Part shown: one piece after another, positions 56,682-64,000 of the stretch | Position numbering within the stretch: the stretch's first letter is position 1 | Layout: each line of letters begins with the position of its first letter | Source: Vreelandella arcis | Lineage (GTDB): Bacteria; Pseudomonadota; Gammaproteobacteria; Pseudomonadales; Halomonadaceae | Length of the DNA stretch: 64,000 nt | Reading direction: 5' to 3' | Assembly (NCBI RefSeq): GCF_900103865.1 | Contig: NZ_FNII01000013.1 | Location: 1 to 64,000 of the forward strand | Notes under the pieces: generated by a model | What the model was told of the DNA's origin: nothing | Database searches by the model: none | The model's input: only the letters and a program-made list of their open reading frames with translations | Program-made: the position numbers and the translations under genes

Positions 56682-57173
56682 TTCGATTTCCTCGATGCAA
56701 AATAGCGAAACAATCGGCTTAATCTTCGAAAAAACCCCTCTAGAATGCCAGTAAATGCCATTGATTACCGTATCCCGAACAAACTATTCTGCATGATCAT
56801 CCAATTTATTCACCCGTCCCCGCCTGTAAACCAACATCTCAGCAATCCTTAAACGCAGGAAATGTTAGACACGACTTATATAACAGCTTTACAAAACGCA
56901 AATTACATCTATCCTTAGGGTTCAAAACACGGACGTGTACTAAGCATTAGGGTCAATGCTGAATTTTACAAAGATGACGACGACCCGCCGTTACATTTAT
57001 TAGCAAACAGTGTTCAAAAAATAGTATGATTTGCATAGTTCTTGCTTAATTAGACGCAAGTTCATTTTATGTATGGATGTACAGTCTAGGCACCCCCGCT
57101 ATCATGGGTTATGGTTCATCTGTTTATTCGCTTTTGTTACTTATAAATCACGAACTCGGCGGTCCATTTACTC
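56682..57173. other. AT-rich intergenic region
   Basis: I see no gene in these 492 bases. They contain the LysR-type gene's promoter, an inverted repeat AGCATT/AATGCT (56943-56948 with 56955-56960), and a possible -10 hexamer TATGAT (57025-57030) for the peptidase gene. The stretch is markedly AT-richer than its surroundings. Confidence 0.4.
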
Positions 57174-58871
57174 ATGTTGCGAATCCTTCATTCGCTGCCC
57201 CGCACGCATAAATTGTTATTGTTACCGGTAGCCACCATGGTTACGGTGCTGGGCACACAAAAATTATTAACGACCTATCATGACTTAAACCAACCTGACA
57301 CTCCCATGGAGAGTGTGTTGGTTCCGCTTCCAAGTAATTCCACACCGGGCGTACCGTCGCTTCACAATGAACGTACGCCCGTTGCCGATGCCATCGGCCG
57401 CGCCTCTCGGGCCCTGGATGCCACTCGCGACAACATCCCGCTGAGCGACTTAAAGGCTACCGAAATTGTTGACCTGGACGTCATTGAAGGCGCAGAAGCC
57501 GACATCAACGTACAACCCACGAGCGAGATAACGCCTGAGTCCTCAGCGTTTGCCATCGCGTCCGACATACCAACACTGAATGATGGCGCGCTGCACATGG
57601 CCGTGGTAGTGGGCACGCTGACCAGCGGGATGCTGGACGTCGACAACGATGTCGCCACTGAGATTGCCGACGCGACCTCCTATGAAGATTATGGCGTTGA
57701 CCTTTTTAGCGATATATCTTTCCTCGATATGGAGCTTGCCGCCGAAGAGCCGTTTGTGCCTGAGTGGGAAACCCATATTGTCGAACCCGGCGAAACCTTC
57801 GCCATATTGGCTCAAAACCAGTTTGGAATGGGTTATAGCGAAGTGCTGAGGCTGCTTGACGACGTACCCGACCCCAAAATGCTGACCCACTGGCGAGCAG
57901 GCCACAGTTTCGACTATCAATTAGATGAAGAAGGCCGATTGCTGTCGCTACGCATGATGAAAAACACGCGCGAGGGCGTTTTAATTGAGCGCGAGGCCGA
58001 TCAGTTTGCCATTACCAGCATTGAGCGTATCGGCGAGCCGGTTCAGCGCCTTTACGCCGGCACCGTGAGCGGTAGCTTTGCCCGCTCAGCCCAGTCAACG
58101 GGCTTGAATAGCGGAGCCGTCACAGAGTTAACACGCCTGCTCCAGAAAAAACTCGATTTTCGCCGCGACAGCCGTCGCGGCGATCGTTTTCAAGTACTGG
58201 TCGAATCCGACATGATTGAAGGCGAAACACTCGATTCTCGCGTACTGGCAGTCAAATACCAGGGTGAGCGGATGGCGCTGACGCTAGTGCGCAACGCTAC
58301 CGACAATAACTTTTACACCCCTGAAGGCAGTAGTTTGGATCCGGCTTTTGCACGGCGCCCCTTCGAAGGCAATTACCGCCTGAGCTCTAGCTTCAACCCT
58401 CGCCGCAAACACCCGGTGACCGGGCGCATAAGCCCGCATAACGGCACTGACTTTGCCATGCCGATTGGCTCACCGGTTACGGCACCTGCCAACGGTCAGG
58501 TTGAACGTGTCGCCAACCACTACGCTGCCGGACGCTACATTGTCATTCGTCACGATAACGGCTACCGCACGCGTTATTTGCATCTGTCCAAGCCGCTGGT
58601 CAGTCAGGGAGATCGTGTCGAAATGGGCGAGCGCATTGCACTCTCGGGCAACACCGGTCGCAGCACCGGCCCGCACCTTCATTACGAGGTCATTGTGAAC
58701 AATTCGCCGGTTAACGCTATGACCGTTGAGCTGCCCGAGAACACCAGCCTAGATGGCGATACGTTAATCGCCTTCCAACGCCAAGCGGCGCCGATGCTGG
58801 CAGCACTTGATAGCGGCGAAACAGGTACCATTAGCTTGGTCGGCTACGCATCAGAAGCTGATAGCCAATAA
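57174..58871 (+). CDS. M23 peptidoglycan DD-endopeptidase (MepM-like)
   Basis: This 565-residue cell-wall peptidase has an N-terminal OapA-type start (LPRTHKLLLLPVATMVTVLG) with a membrane anchor at residues 13-30. A long acidic linker is followed by a LysM/OapA-like domain (WETHIVEPGETFAILAQNQF, about residue 200). The C-terminal M23 domain carries zinc ligands in SPHNGTDFAMP and GPHLHYEV. It should cleave D-Ala to mDAP cross-links to make room for wall growth. A clear ribosome site is lacking, but this start gives the conserved N-terminus. Confidence 0.92.
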   Translation: MLRILHSLPRTHKLLLLPVATMVTVLGTQKLLTTYHDLNQPDTPMESVLVPLPSNSTPGVPSLHNERTPVADAIGRASRALDATRDNIPLSDLKATEIVDLDVIEGAEADINVQPTSEITPESSAFAIASDIPTLNDGALHMAVVVGTLTSGMLDVDNDVATEIADATSYEDYGVDLFSDISFLDMELAAEEPFVPEWETHIVEPGETFAILAQNQFGMGYSEVLRLLDDVPDPKMLTHWRAGHSFDYQLDEEGRLLSLRMMKNTREGVLIEREADQFAITSIERIGEPVQRLYAGTVSGSFARSAQSTGLNSGAVTELTRLLQKKLDFRRDSRRGDRFQVLVESDMIEGETLDSRVLAVKYQGERMALTLVRNATDNNFYTPEGSSLDPAFARRPFEGNYRLSSSFNPRRKHPVTGRISPHNGTDFAMPIGSPVTAPANGQVERVANHYAAGRYIVIRHDNGYRTRYLHLSKPLVSQGDRVEMGERIALSGNTGRSTGPHLHYEVIVNNSPVNAMTVELPENTSLDGDTLIAFQRQAAPMLAALDSGETGTISLVGYASEADSQ

Positions 58872-58889
58872 CCCAAACAGTCGCGATCC

Positions 58890-58920
58890 AAAAAAGCGCC
58901 ACTTCGTGTGGCGCTTTTTT
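58890..58920 (+). terminator. Bidirectional terminator
   Basis: GCGCCAC (58896-58902) and GTGGCGC (58908-58914), flanked by six A and six T residues, form a strong hairpin between the convergent M23 peptidase and L,D-transpeptidase genes. Confidence 0.95.
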
Positions 58921-58941
58921 GCTTCAGTCACCGCCCGCCAG

Positions 58942-60576
58942 CTAACCCGACAGCCGCTCGGGTTGACGCAGCGCCGCTTCCACATCCGGGTCGTAACCAT
59001 AGATGTCCGGCCGAAACTCAACGTCACCCTCCGCGTTTGGCCACGCGGTTAAATAATGCAAGGCTATCGGTACGCGCTGAGGCAAACTCAATTGCCGATC
59101 ACTTTGCTCGCTGGCGATTAACCGCATTAACGGCGCAGAGCTGCCGGTATCCTGAAGCAGCAGCTGAGCAAACTGGGTAACGCCTTCCACTCGTATACAG
59201 CCGGAACTCAGCGCTCTCTGGGGTCGCTGAAAGAGCCCCTTGGCCGGGGTATCGTGTAGATAGATCATGTGGCTGTTGGGAAAACGCACCACTAATCGAC
59301 CCAAGGGATTGGCGCTTCCCGCCACCTGACGCAACATGATGCTGCCTGGGCGCTGCCAATCGACGTCTTCGGCCGCCACAGGGTTGCCATCAAAATCAAT
59401 GACCTGGATATTTTCCTCGGCAAGGTAGCCAATATCCTCGCGGACACGAGGCAACACGTCTTCGCGCAATATGGTGGGCGGAATGGTCCAGCTCGGGTTT
59501 AACGTAAAATGGGTAATTGCCGACTCGATAACCGGCGTTGCCCGCCGCGGCGTCCCCACCACCACGCGAGTCTGCCAGTGTTCTCCACTAGGCCGAGTGT
59601 AATGTAACCGGTAGCCGGCCAGGTCTACCCACACGCTCGGCGCATTCTCCCCCTGAGCCCCCATCCACCGGGCACGCTCAAGATTCACCTTGAGCTGTTC
59701 GACCCGCGATGAGAGCGGAACATTCAGCGCACGACGCGTCTGATCGCCAACCACACCATCTTCCTCAAGCAAATGACGCCGCTGAAAACGTTTGACGGCC
59801 GCCGCGAGCTGAGCGTCAAACTGGCGTTGATCCGGCGCCTCAACGTCTATGTGCGGATATGCCTCGGGATTGGCAGCCAACAGATGCGGTTCACCCCAGC
59901 GGGTTAGCCGCTGACGAAGTGTTAGCACATCATCATCCTGATCCCCGGGGCGTAGCAACTGCTTGCGACTGACTAAATCGGGCACGCTTGACTGTGACGC
60001 ACGCGATTGAAAATCGGCAAGCGCGGCCTTTAACTGACGATATGCCGAAGAGTCAGGCCGCGCCTGCTCAAGCGCCGCCGAAATATCCAACCGATTAATC
60101 GCGTCGACCACCCGCGCCATGGAATAGCCGCGAGCAGGCCGCTCAGAATCCCACTGAGCGGTTAGCTGACGAGGATTTACCTGACCGCGATTCAAATGCT
60201 CCAGCGCTTGCAACAGTGTTTGACTCGCCTGGGCCTCAAACGCGGCCTGTGCAGCAACGCCCCCAGCCCGGCTACGTTCAAACGACTCCATTAGCGATGC
60301 CGCTGCATAATTTTCGTGGTTTATCCCGTCTTGCTCAAGCTCCTTAAGCCCCTCCACTAGCGCTTCCACGCTCGCCGAGGTAGTCCATATAGGCTGATGG
60401 TTACGGTGCTGGTAGAAGCGCTCAATCGGCAACGACTGGTCGCTTGCCGCCAAACGTGCCTGAAGCGCCTCCCGCAACGGTGGCGATGTATCCGCCCCAC
60501 TGCTACTAACCATGCCCACGCTCAGGCAAAGCGCCACCCCTATCGCCCATCGTCTTAATGGCTGCCGCTCGTTCAT
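58942..60576 (-). CDS. L,D-transpeptidase of the YcbB/LdtD type
   Basis: This 544-residue periplasmic enzyme makes 3-3 cross-links in peptidoglycan. A signal peptide covers about the first 28 residues. An LdtD-type N-terminal domain and a peptidoglycan-binding helical domain (about residues 210-290, FQRRHLLEEDGVVGDQTRRA) follow. The YkuD catalytic domain has the nucleophile in YLHDTPAKGLFQRPQRALSS and the next GCIRVE. It is slightly shorter than E. coli LdtD (615). It is divergent from the second L,D-transpeptidase gene. Confidence 0.93.
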   Translation of the reverse strand: MNERQPLRRWAIGVALCLSVGMVSSSGADTSPPLREALQARLAASDQSLPIERFYQHRNHQPIWTTSASVEALVEGLKELEQDGINHENYAAASLMESFERSRAGGVAAQAAFEAQASQTLLQALEHLNRGQVNPRQLTAQWDSERPARGYSMARVVDAINRLDISAALEQARPDSSAYRQLKAALADFQSRASQSSVPDLVSRKQLLRPGDQDDDVLTLRQRLTRWGEPHLLAANPEAYPHIDVEAPDQRQFDAQLAAAVKRFQRRHLLEEDGVVGDQTRRALNVPLSSRVEQLKVNLERARWMGAQGENAPSVWVDLAGYRLHYTRPSGEHWQTRVVVGTPRRATPVIESAITHFTLNPSWTIPPTILREDVLPRVREDIGYLAEENIQVIDFDGNPVAAEDVDWQRPGSIMLRQVAGSANPLGRLVVRFPNSHMIYLHDTPAKGLFQRPQRALSSGCIRVEGVTQFAQLLLQDTGSSAPLMRLIASEQSDRQLSLPQRVPIALHYLTAWPNAEGDVEFRPDIYGYDPDVEAALRQPERLSG

Positions 60577-60685
60577 TGCCCTCTCCTTGCGTTACTATGT
60601 CGCTCCGATGATGCTGCGTACATCCTTGTTATCGTAGTCGGTTAGCGACTGCTTCACCGCGTTCTACTTGTCAGGATGGACTTAT

Positions 60686-61408
60686 ATGGTGCCACTTTTT
60701 TCGCTTCGTGCTTGGCTTATTTGCCTACCCGCGACGTTATTGTCATTTCCGATCCACGCCAACAGCTTTTTTAGCCACGTTGATTCGACACCGCCTAACG
60801 GCGTTCTGCCGTTACACCATCAACTGCTCCAGCTAGCCCCTAGCGCCAGCCCCGACGCGCTACGTCTCGCCGCCCAAGCGCTCAGCTGCCGCGACCCTTA
60901 CGCCGAACGCTTAGCGGTCATTGATTATTCACTGCCGTCAACAGAACCCCGCCTGTGGGTATTTGACCTAGCCCAGCACGAACTAATGTTTCGTGAGTTA
61001 GTGTCTCACGGGCAAGGCTCAGGGGATGCAAAAGCAGAGACCTTTTCCAACATTCCCAACAGCCACCAATCAAGCATTGGGCTGTTTAAAACAATGAATA
61101 GTTACTACGGCCGCAATGGCTACTCGCTGCGCCTGGAAGGATTAGAAGCCAACGTAAACGACAACGCCTTTGAGCGGGCCATCGTGATTCACGGTGCCGA
61201 CTACGTGAGCGAAGACTTTATTGACCAGACGGGACGGCTGGGGCGCAGCCACGGCTGCCCGGCGGTTCGCGAAGCCGTGACCTACCCCTTGATCGACAGC
61301 CTGAAAGACGACCAATACGTGTTCGCGTATTACCCTGACCAGGAGTGGTTAGCTACCTCACAGGTGATTAACTGCCCGAATGCGCCGTCGCTCGCCCAGC
61401 GTCACTAG
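60686..61408 (+). CDS. Small murein L,D-transpeptidase-fold protein
   Basis: This 240-residue exported protein has a signal peptide (about residues 1-27, ending FPIHANS). It carries a YkuD-like catalytic domain with HGADYVSEDFI and the nucleophile motif GRSHGCPAV. It belongs to the small group annotated as murein L,D-transpeptidase catalytic domain proteins, which may hydrolyse or exchange stem-peptide ends. The start at 60686 is preferred, as AGGA lies upstream; an in-frame TTG at 60668 is less likely. It is divergent from the larger transpeptidase. Confidence 0.85.
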   Translation: MVPLFSLRAWLICLPATLLSFPIHANSFFSHVDSTPPNGVLPLHHQLLQLAPSASPDALRLAAQALSCRDPYAERLAVIDYSLPSTEPRLWVFDLAQHELMFRELVSHGQGSGDAKAETFSNIPNSHQSSIGLFKTMNSYYGRNGYSLRLEGLEANVNDNAFERAIVIHGADYVSEDFIDQTGRLGRSHGCPAVREAVTYPLIDSLKDDQYVFAYYPDQEWLATSQVINCPNAPSLAQRH

Positions 61409-61527
61409 TTGGGTGGTAGGCCGGATGACAGCTGAATCGCCCGGTAGATAACGGTTCCAGCCCCCAATGTGCCATGCTGGTAGCCACTTGGCTGTTTGTT
61501 GACCGCCAACCGCACGGAGGCAAACCG

Positions 61528-62574
61528 ATGGTTCAACCCAAATCGTTAGACTTAGCATTACAGGGCGGCGGCTCTCACGGCGCCTACACCTGGGGCGTCA
61601 TCGACCGTTTACTAGCGGACTCAAGGGTCGAAATTGAGGGCATCAGCGGCACCAGTGCCGGCGCCATGAACGGCGTGGTGATGGCCGATGCCCTAACCCG
61701 TGGCGATAAAGAAACCGCCCGGCAGGCATTGCACGATTTCTGGCAAGCCGTTAGCCGTGCAGGAATGGCAAGCCCAATCCGCCGTACGCCACTGGATAAG
61801 CTGGTCGGCAACTGGAGTCTTGAGCACTCACCGGGCTATATCGCCATGGATCTGATGAGCCGTCTGGTCTCGCCTTATCAGTTCAATCCACTCAACGTGA
61901 ACCCGCTGCGTGAGATTGTCGCCGAGCGGATCGACTTTGACCGAGTGCGTCGCTGCGAACAGCTCAAGCTGTTCGTGACGGCTACCAACGTACGCACCGG
62001 TAAACAGCGCGTGTTTCGCCGCCACGAGATGAGTATTGATGCCGTCATGGCCTCTGCCTGCCTGCCGTTTGTGTTTCAAGCCGTCGAAATTGACGGAGAG
62101 GCTTATTGGGATGGCGGCTATATGGGTAACCCGGCCCTGTTCCCGCTGATGGAAGAATGTAGCGCACGCGATATCCTACTCGTTCAGATCAACCCCATTC
62201 GTCGCGACACTCTCCCCACCACGGCGTCGGCCATCATGAACCGCCTCAACGAGATCACGTTTAACTCGGCGCTGATTAAAGAAGTACGCATGATCGCCAT
62301 GCTCAAGCAGGTGCTTGATGCCCAAGGCATCGAAAACTGCTACTCGCAGGCACTCTTCCATCGCATCAGCGGCGAAAAGGCATTACAAGAACTTTCGGTA
62401 TCCAGCAAGCTTAACGCCGAGTGGCCCTTCCTGTGCCATTTGTTTGAACAGGGACGCGCTGCCACCGACCGTTGGCTTGAGCAAAACATTGCAGCATTGG
62501 GGGAGCACTCCACGCTGGATATCGAGGATGTCTACATGGACGACAGCCCGGCGCCTTCTTCAGCACCAATATAA
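61528..62574 (+). CDS. Patatin-like phospholipase
   Basis: This 348-residue lipid acyl hydrolase has the patatin signatures: the oxyanion motif LQGGGSHGAYTWG at residues 11-23, the nucleophile Ser43 in GISGTSAGAMNG, and the dyad Asp in YWDGGYMGNPAL. No signal peptide is seen, so it probably acts in the cytoplasm on membrane lipids. The start at 61528 follows GGAGG at seven bases; the frame is open to 61474 but unconserved. It stands alone. Confidence 0.92.
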   Translation: MVQPKSLDLALQGGGSHGAYTWGVIDRLLADSRVEIEGISGTSAGAMNGVVMADALTRGDKETARQALHDFWQAVSRAGMASPIRRTPLDKLVGNWSLEHSPGYIAMDLMSRLVSPYQFNPLNVNPLREIVAERIDFDRVRRCEQLKLFVTATNVRTGKQRVFRRHEMSIDAVMASACLPFVFQAVEIDGEAYWDGGYMGNPALFPLMEECSARDILLVQINPIRRDTLPTTASAIMNRLNEITFNSALIKEVRMIAMLKQVLDAQGIENCYSQALFHRISGEKALQELSVSSKLNAEWPFLCHLFEQGRAATDRWLEQNIAALGEHSTLDIEDVYMDDSPAPSSAPI

Positions 62575-62860
62575 GTCAAACCGGGTTCGCCAATGCCCAA
62601 CAATGCAGCATTGGCGTTGCATAAAAACCTGCACCCAACACTCACCTATAAGTAATTACCTGATAAAAATAAAAAAAGTCTTCCATGGCAACCACTTTGC
62701 ATAATCATAACCAGTGGTAGTAGGCGTGGACCAGGCCCAACCGGGTACGAGTGCGTCGAACCTGACCTTCAATGACGAAGGCATGTTCTCGTGAACTGAT
62801 GACACTGCGTGATTGCTGCGCAGGGTATTGAACTCGTAACAAGACCCGTGAGGCCATCCC

Positions 62861-64000
62861 ATGGATATTCGCAACAAAGCCAACCGCATTCGGTTGCTCA
62901 ATTTCTCCACGCCGCAAATGCGTGCGTTTCACTTTTCTTGGTTTGCTTTCCACCTCTGCTTCTTTGGCTGGTTCGGCATTGCCCCGCTTATGGCGGTGGT
63001 GCGTGAAGACTTAGCGCTTACCCAGACGCAAATCGGCAACACGATCATTGCCTCGGTCGCCATCACCGTCATCGTGCGCCTGGTGATTGGCGTATTATGT
63101 GACCGCCTGGGGCCGCGCAAAACCTATTCGGGGCTGCTGCTGCTCGGCTCGATCCCGGTCATGGCCATTGGCCTGGCCGATAGCTTCGAGACCTTCCTCA
63201 TGGCGCGGCTGGCGATCGGCGCCATCGGTGCGTCGTTCGTGATTACCCAGTACCACACTTCCATCATGTTTGCGCCCAACGTGGTCGGCACGGCCAACGC
63301 CACCAGCGCGGGCTGGGGCAACCTGGGCGGGGGTACCACCCAGATCGTGATGCCGCTGATCTTTGCCGGTATGCTGATGCTCGGCGTCAACGAGGCGCTG
63401 GGCTGGCGGTTGGCCATGGTCGTGCCGGGCGTCGTACTGTTCTTTACCGGCATCGCCTATTGGCTGTTTACCCAAGACGCCCCCGATGGCAACTTTGACG
63501 AGCTTCGTGCTCGCGGCGAGCTACCGCCCGCCAGTGGCGAACACGGCGCTCTACAAAGCTTTACCGTGGCGGCAAAAGATATTCGCGTGTGGGCTCTGTT
63601 TGTCGTGTATGGCATTTGTTTTGGCGTAGAGCTGACGATCAATAACATCGCCGCTATCTACTTTTTCGATAATTTTGAGCTGACGCTGGCCACCGCCGGT
63701 CTGATTGCCGGGCTGTTTGGGCTGATGAATATTTTTGCGCGCACCCTCGGCGGCATGTTTTCCGATCTGTTTGCCAAACAGGGGGGCCTGAAGGGACGTG
63801 TGCGCTGGCTATTGGTGGCGCTGATTTGCGAAGGGATCGCACTGATTGCCTTTTCACAGATGCACGTTCTGAGCCTGGCCATTGGTATCATGCTCGTCTT
63901 TAGCCTGTTTGTGCAGATGGCCGAGGGGGCGACCTACGGCGTGGTTCCATTCATCAATAAAAAGGCCATGGGGGCGGTGGCCGGTATCGTCGGCGCGGGC
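62861..64000 (+). CDS. NarK-type nitrate/nitrite transporter (partial, cut by window end)
   Basis: An open frame from ATG 62861 runs 380 codons to the window end without a stop. It reads a major-facilitator protein: MRAFHFSWFAFHLCFFGWFG starts helix 1, RLVIGVLCDRLGPRK is the MFS loop 2-3 motif, and the nitrate signatures GWGNLGGGTTQ and QMAEGATYGVVPF are present, with GAVAGIVGAG at the edge. This is the NarK/NrtP family; the length and motifs suit a NarK1-like nitrate/proton symporter. GAGG precedes the ATG. The 286 bases upstream hold no gene I can support and no clear FNR or NarL box. Confidence 0.92.
   Translation, partial: MDIRNKANRIRLLNFSTPQMRAFHFSWFAFHLCFFGWFGIAPLMAVVREDLALTQTQIGNTIIASVAITVIVRLVIGVLCDRLGPRKTYSGLLLLGSIPVMAIGLADSFETFLMARLAIGAIGASFVITQYHTSIMFAPNVVGTANATSAGWGNLGGGTTQIVMPLIFAGMLMLGVNEALGWRLAMVVPGVVLFFTGIAYWLFTQDAPDGNFDELRARGELPPASGEHGALQSFTVAAKDIRVWALFVVYGICFGVELTINNIAAIYFFDNFELTLATAGLIAGLFGLMNIFARTLGGMFSDLFAKQGGLKGRVRWLLVALICEGIALIAFSQMHVLSLAIGIMLVFSLFVQMAEGATYGVVPFINKKAMGAVAGIVGAG

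Noticed and set aside
56081-56722. 213-codon plus-strand ORF opposite the LysR gene
   Set aside because: Shadow frame, Pro/Gln-rich, with no ribosome site.
62315-62704. 129-codon plus-strand ORF overlapping the patatin gene end
   Set aside because: It overlaps the well-supported patatin frame and carries no recognisable domain.
62575-62860. FNR or NarL sites before the NarK-type gene
   Set aside because: No TTGAT-N4-ATCAA palindrome and no paired NarL heptamers could be found.

Overview
The window looks like a chromosomal stretch of a moderately halophilic gammaproteobacterium, most likely a Halomonas/Halomonadaceae member. The evidence is a GC-rich core with acidic proteins, a gammaproteobacterial cyoABCDE operon, a complete deo nucleoside-salvage cluster, a TRAP transporter, CsbD-type stress proteins and a TPP-controlled tenA-thiC unit. 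No rRNA, tRNA or CRISPR array was seen.

The first 8.2 kb is an accessory region with integron character. It holds the tail of an IS1380-type transposase, an HxlR-type regulator and a thioredoxin-like protein, and fragments of a YoeB toxin and a YefM antitoxin. It also holds an operon of two aldo/keto reductases (one Tat-exported) with a membrane protein and a DUF6064 protein, a DUF6624 protein, an outer-membrane barrel, a GIY-YIG-like gene and an orphan two-helix membrane protein. A truncated integron integrase (intI) lies at 7256-7421. Beside it is an attI-like site, and several attC-like imperfect palindromes are present. The GIY-YIG gene has boundaries that match in the way gene-cassette boundaries do. 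A second diverged copy of the attI-like element sits at 8060-8199.

From 8.2 kb on, the content is mostly core metabolism. A TPP riboswitch with a visible Shine-Dalgarno-sequestering hairpin precedes tenA-thiC. Next come a large lipoprotein, a zinc alcohol dehydrogenase, a DASS dicarboxylate carrier, a CsbD protein, a DUF2955/HlyD export pair, a TRAP transporter with a terminator between dctP and dctQM, an EamA exporter, ackA-pta, a Yip1 protein and cyoABCDE. The deo region follows: a DeoR repressor divergent from tsx-nupC-deoCABD-cdd, with a near-consensus DeoR operator over the tsx promoter. This unit takes nucleosides through the outer and inner membranes and breaks them down to bases and central carbon intermediates.

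The last third (40-64 kb) holds a class V aminotransferase, a CBS-BON protein, an orphan 474-residue protein, a J-domain protein next to a small J-like membrane protein, and an MscS-type channel. It also holds an amidoligase paired with a C26 glutamine-amide hydrolase, thiol peroxidase, a GMP-synthase-like amidotransferase, endonuclease V, and deaD with a hairpin-rich leader. After these come CsbD and PRC-barrel proteins, a glutathionyl-hydroquinone reductase, a LysR regulator, three peptidoglycan enzymes (one M23 and two L,D-transpeptidases), a patatin phospholipase and the start of a NarK-type nitrate transporter cut by the window end.
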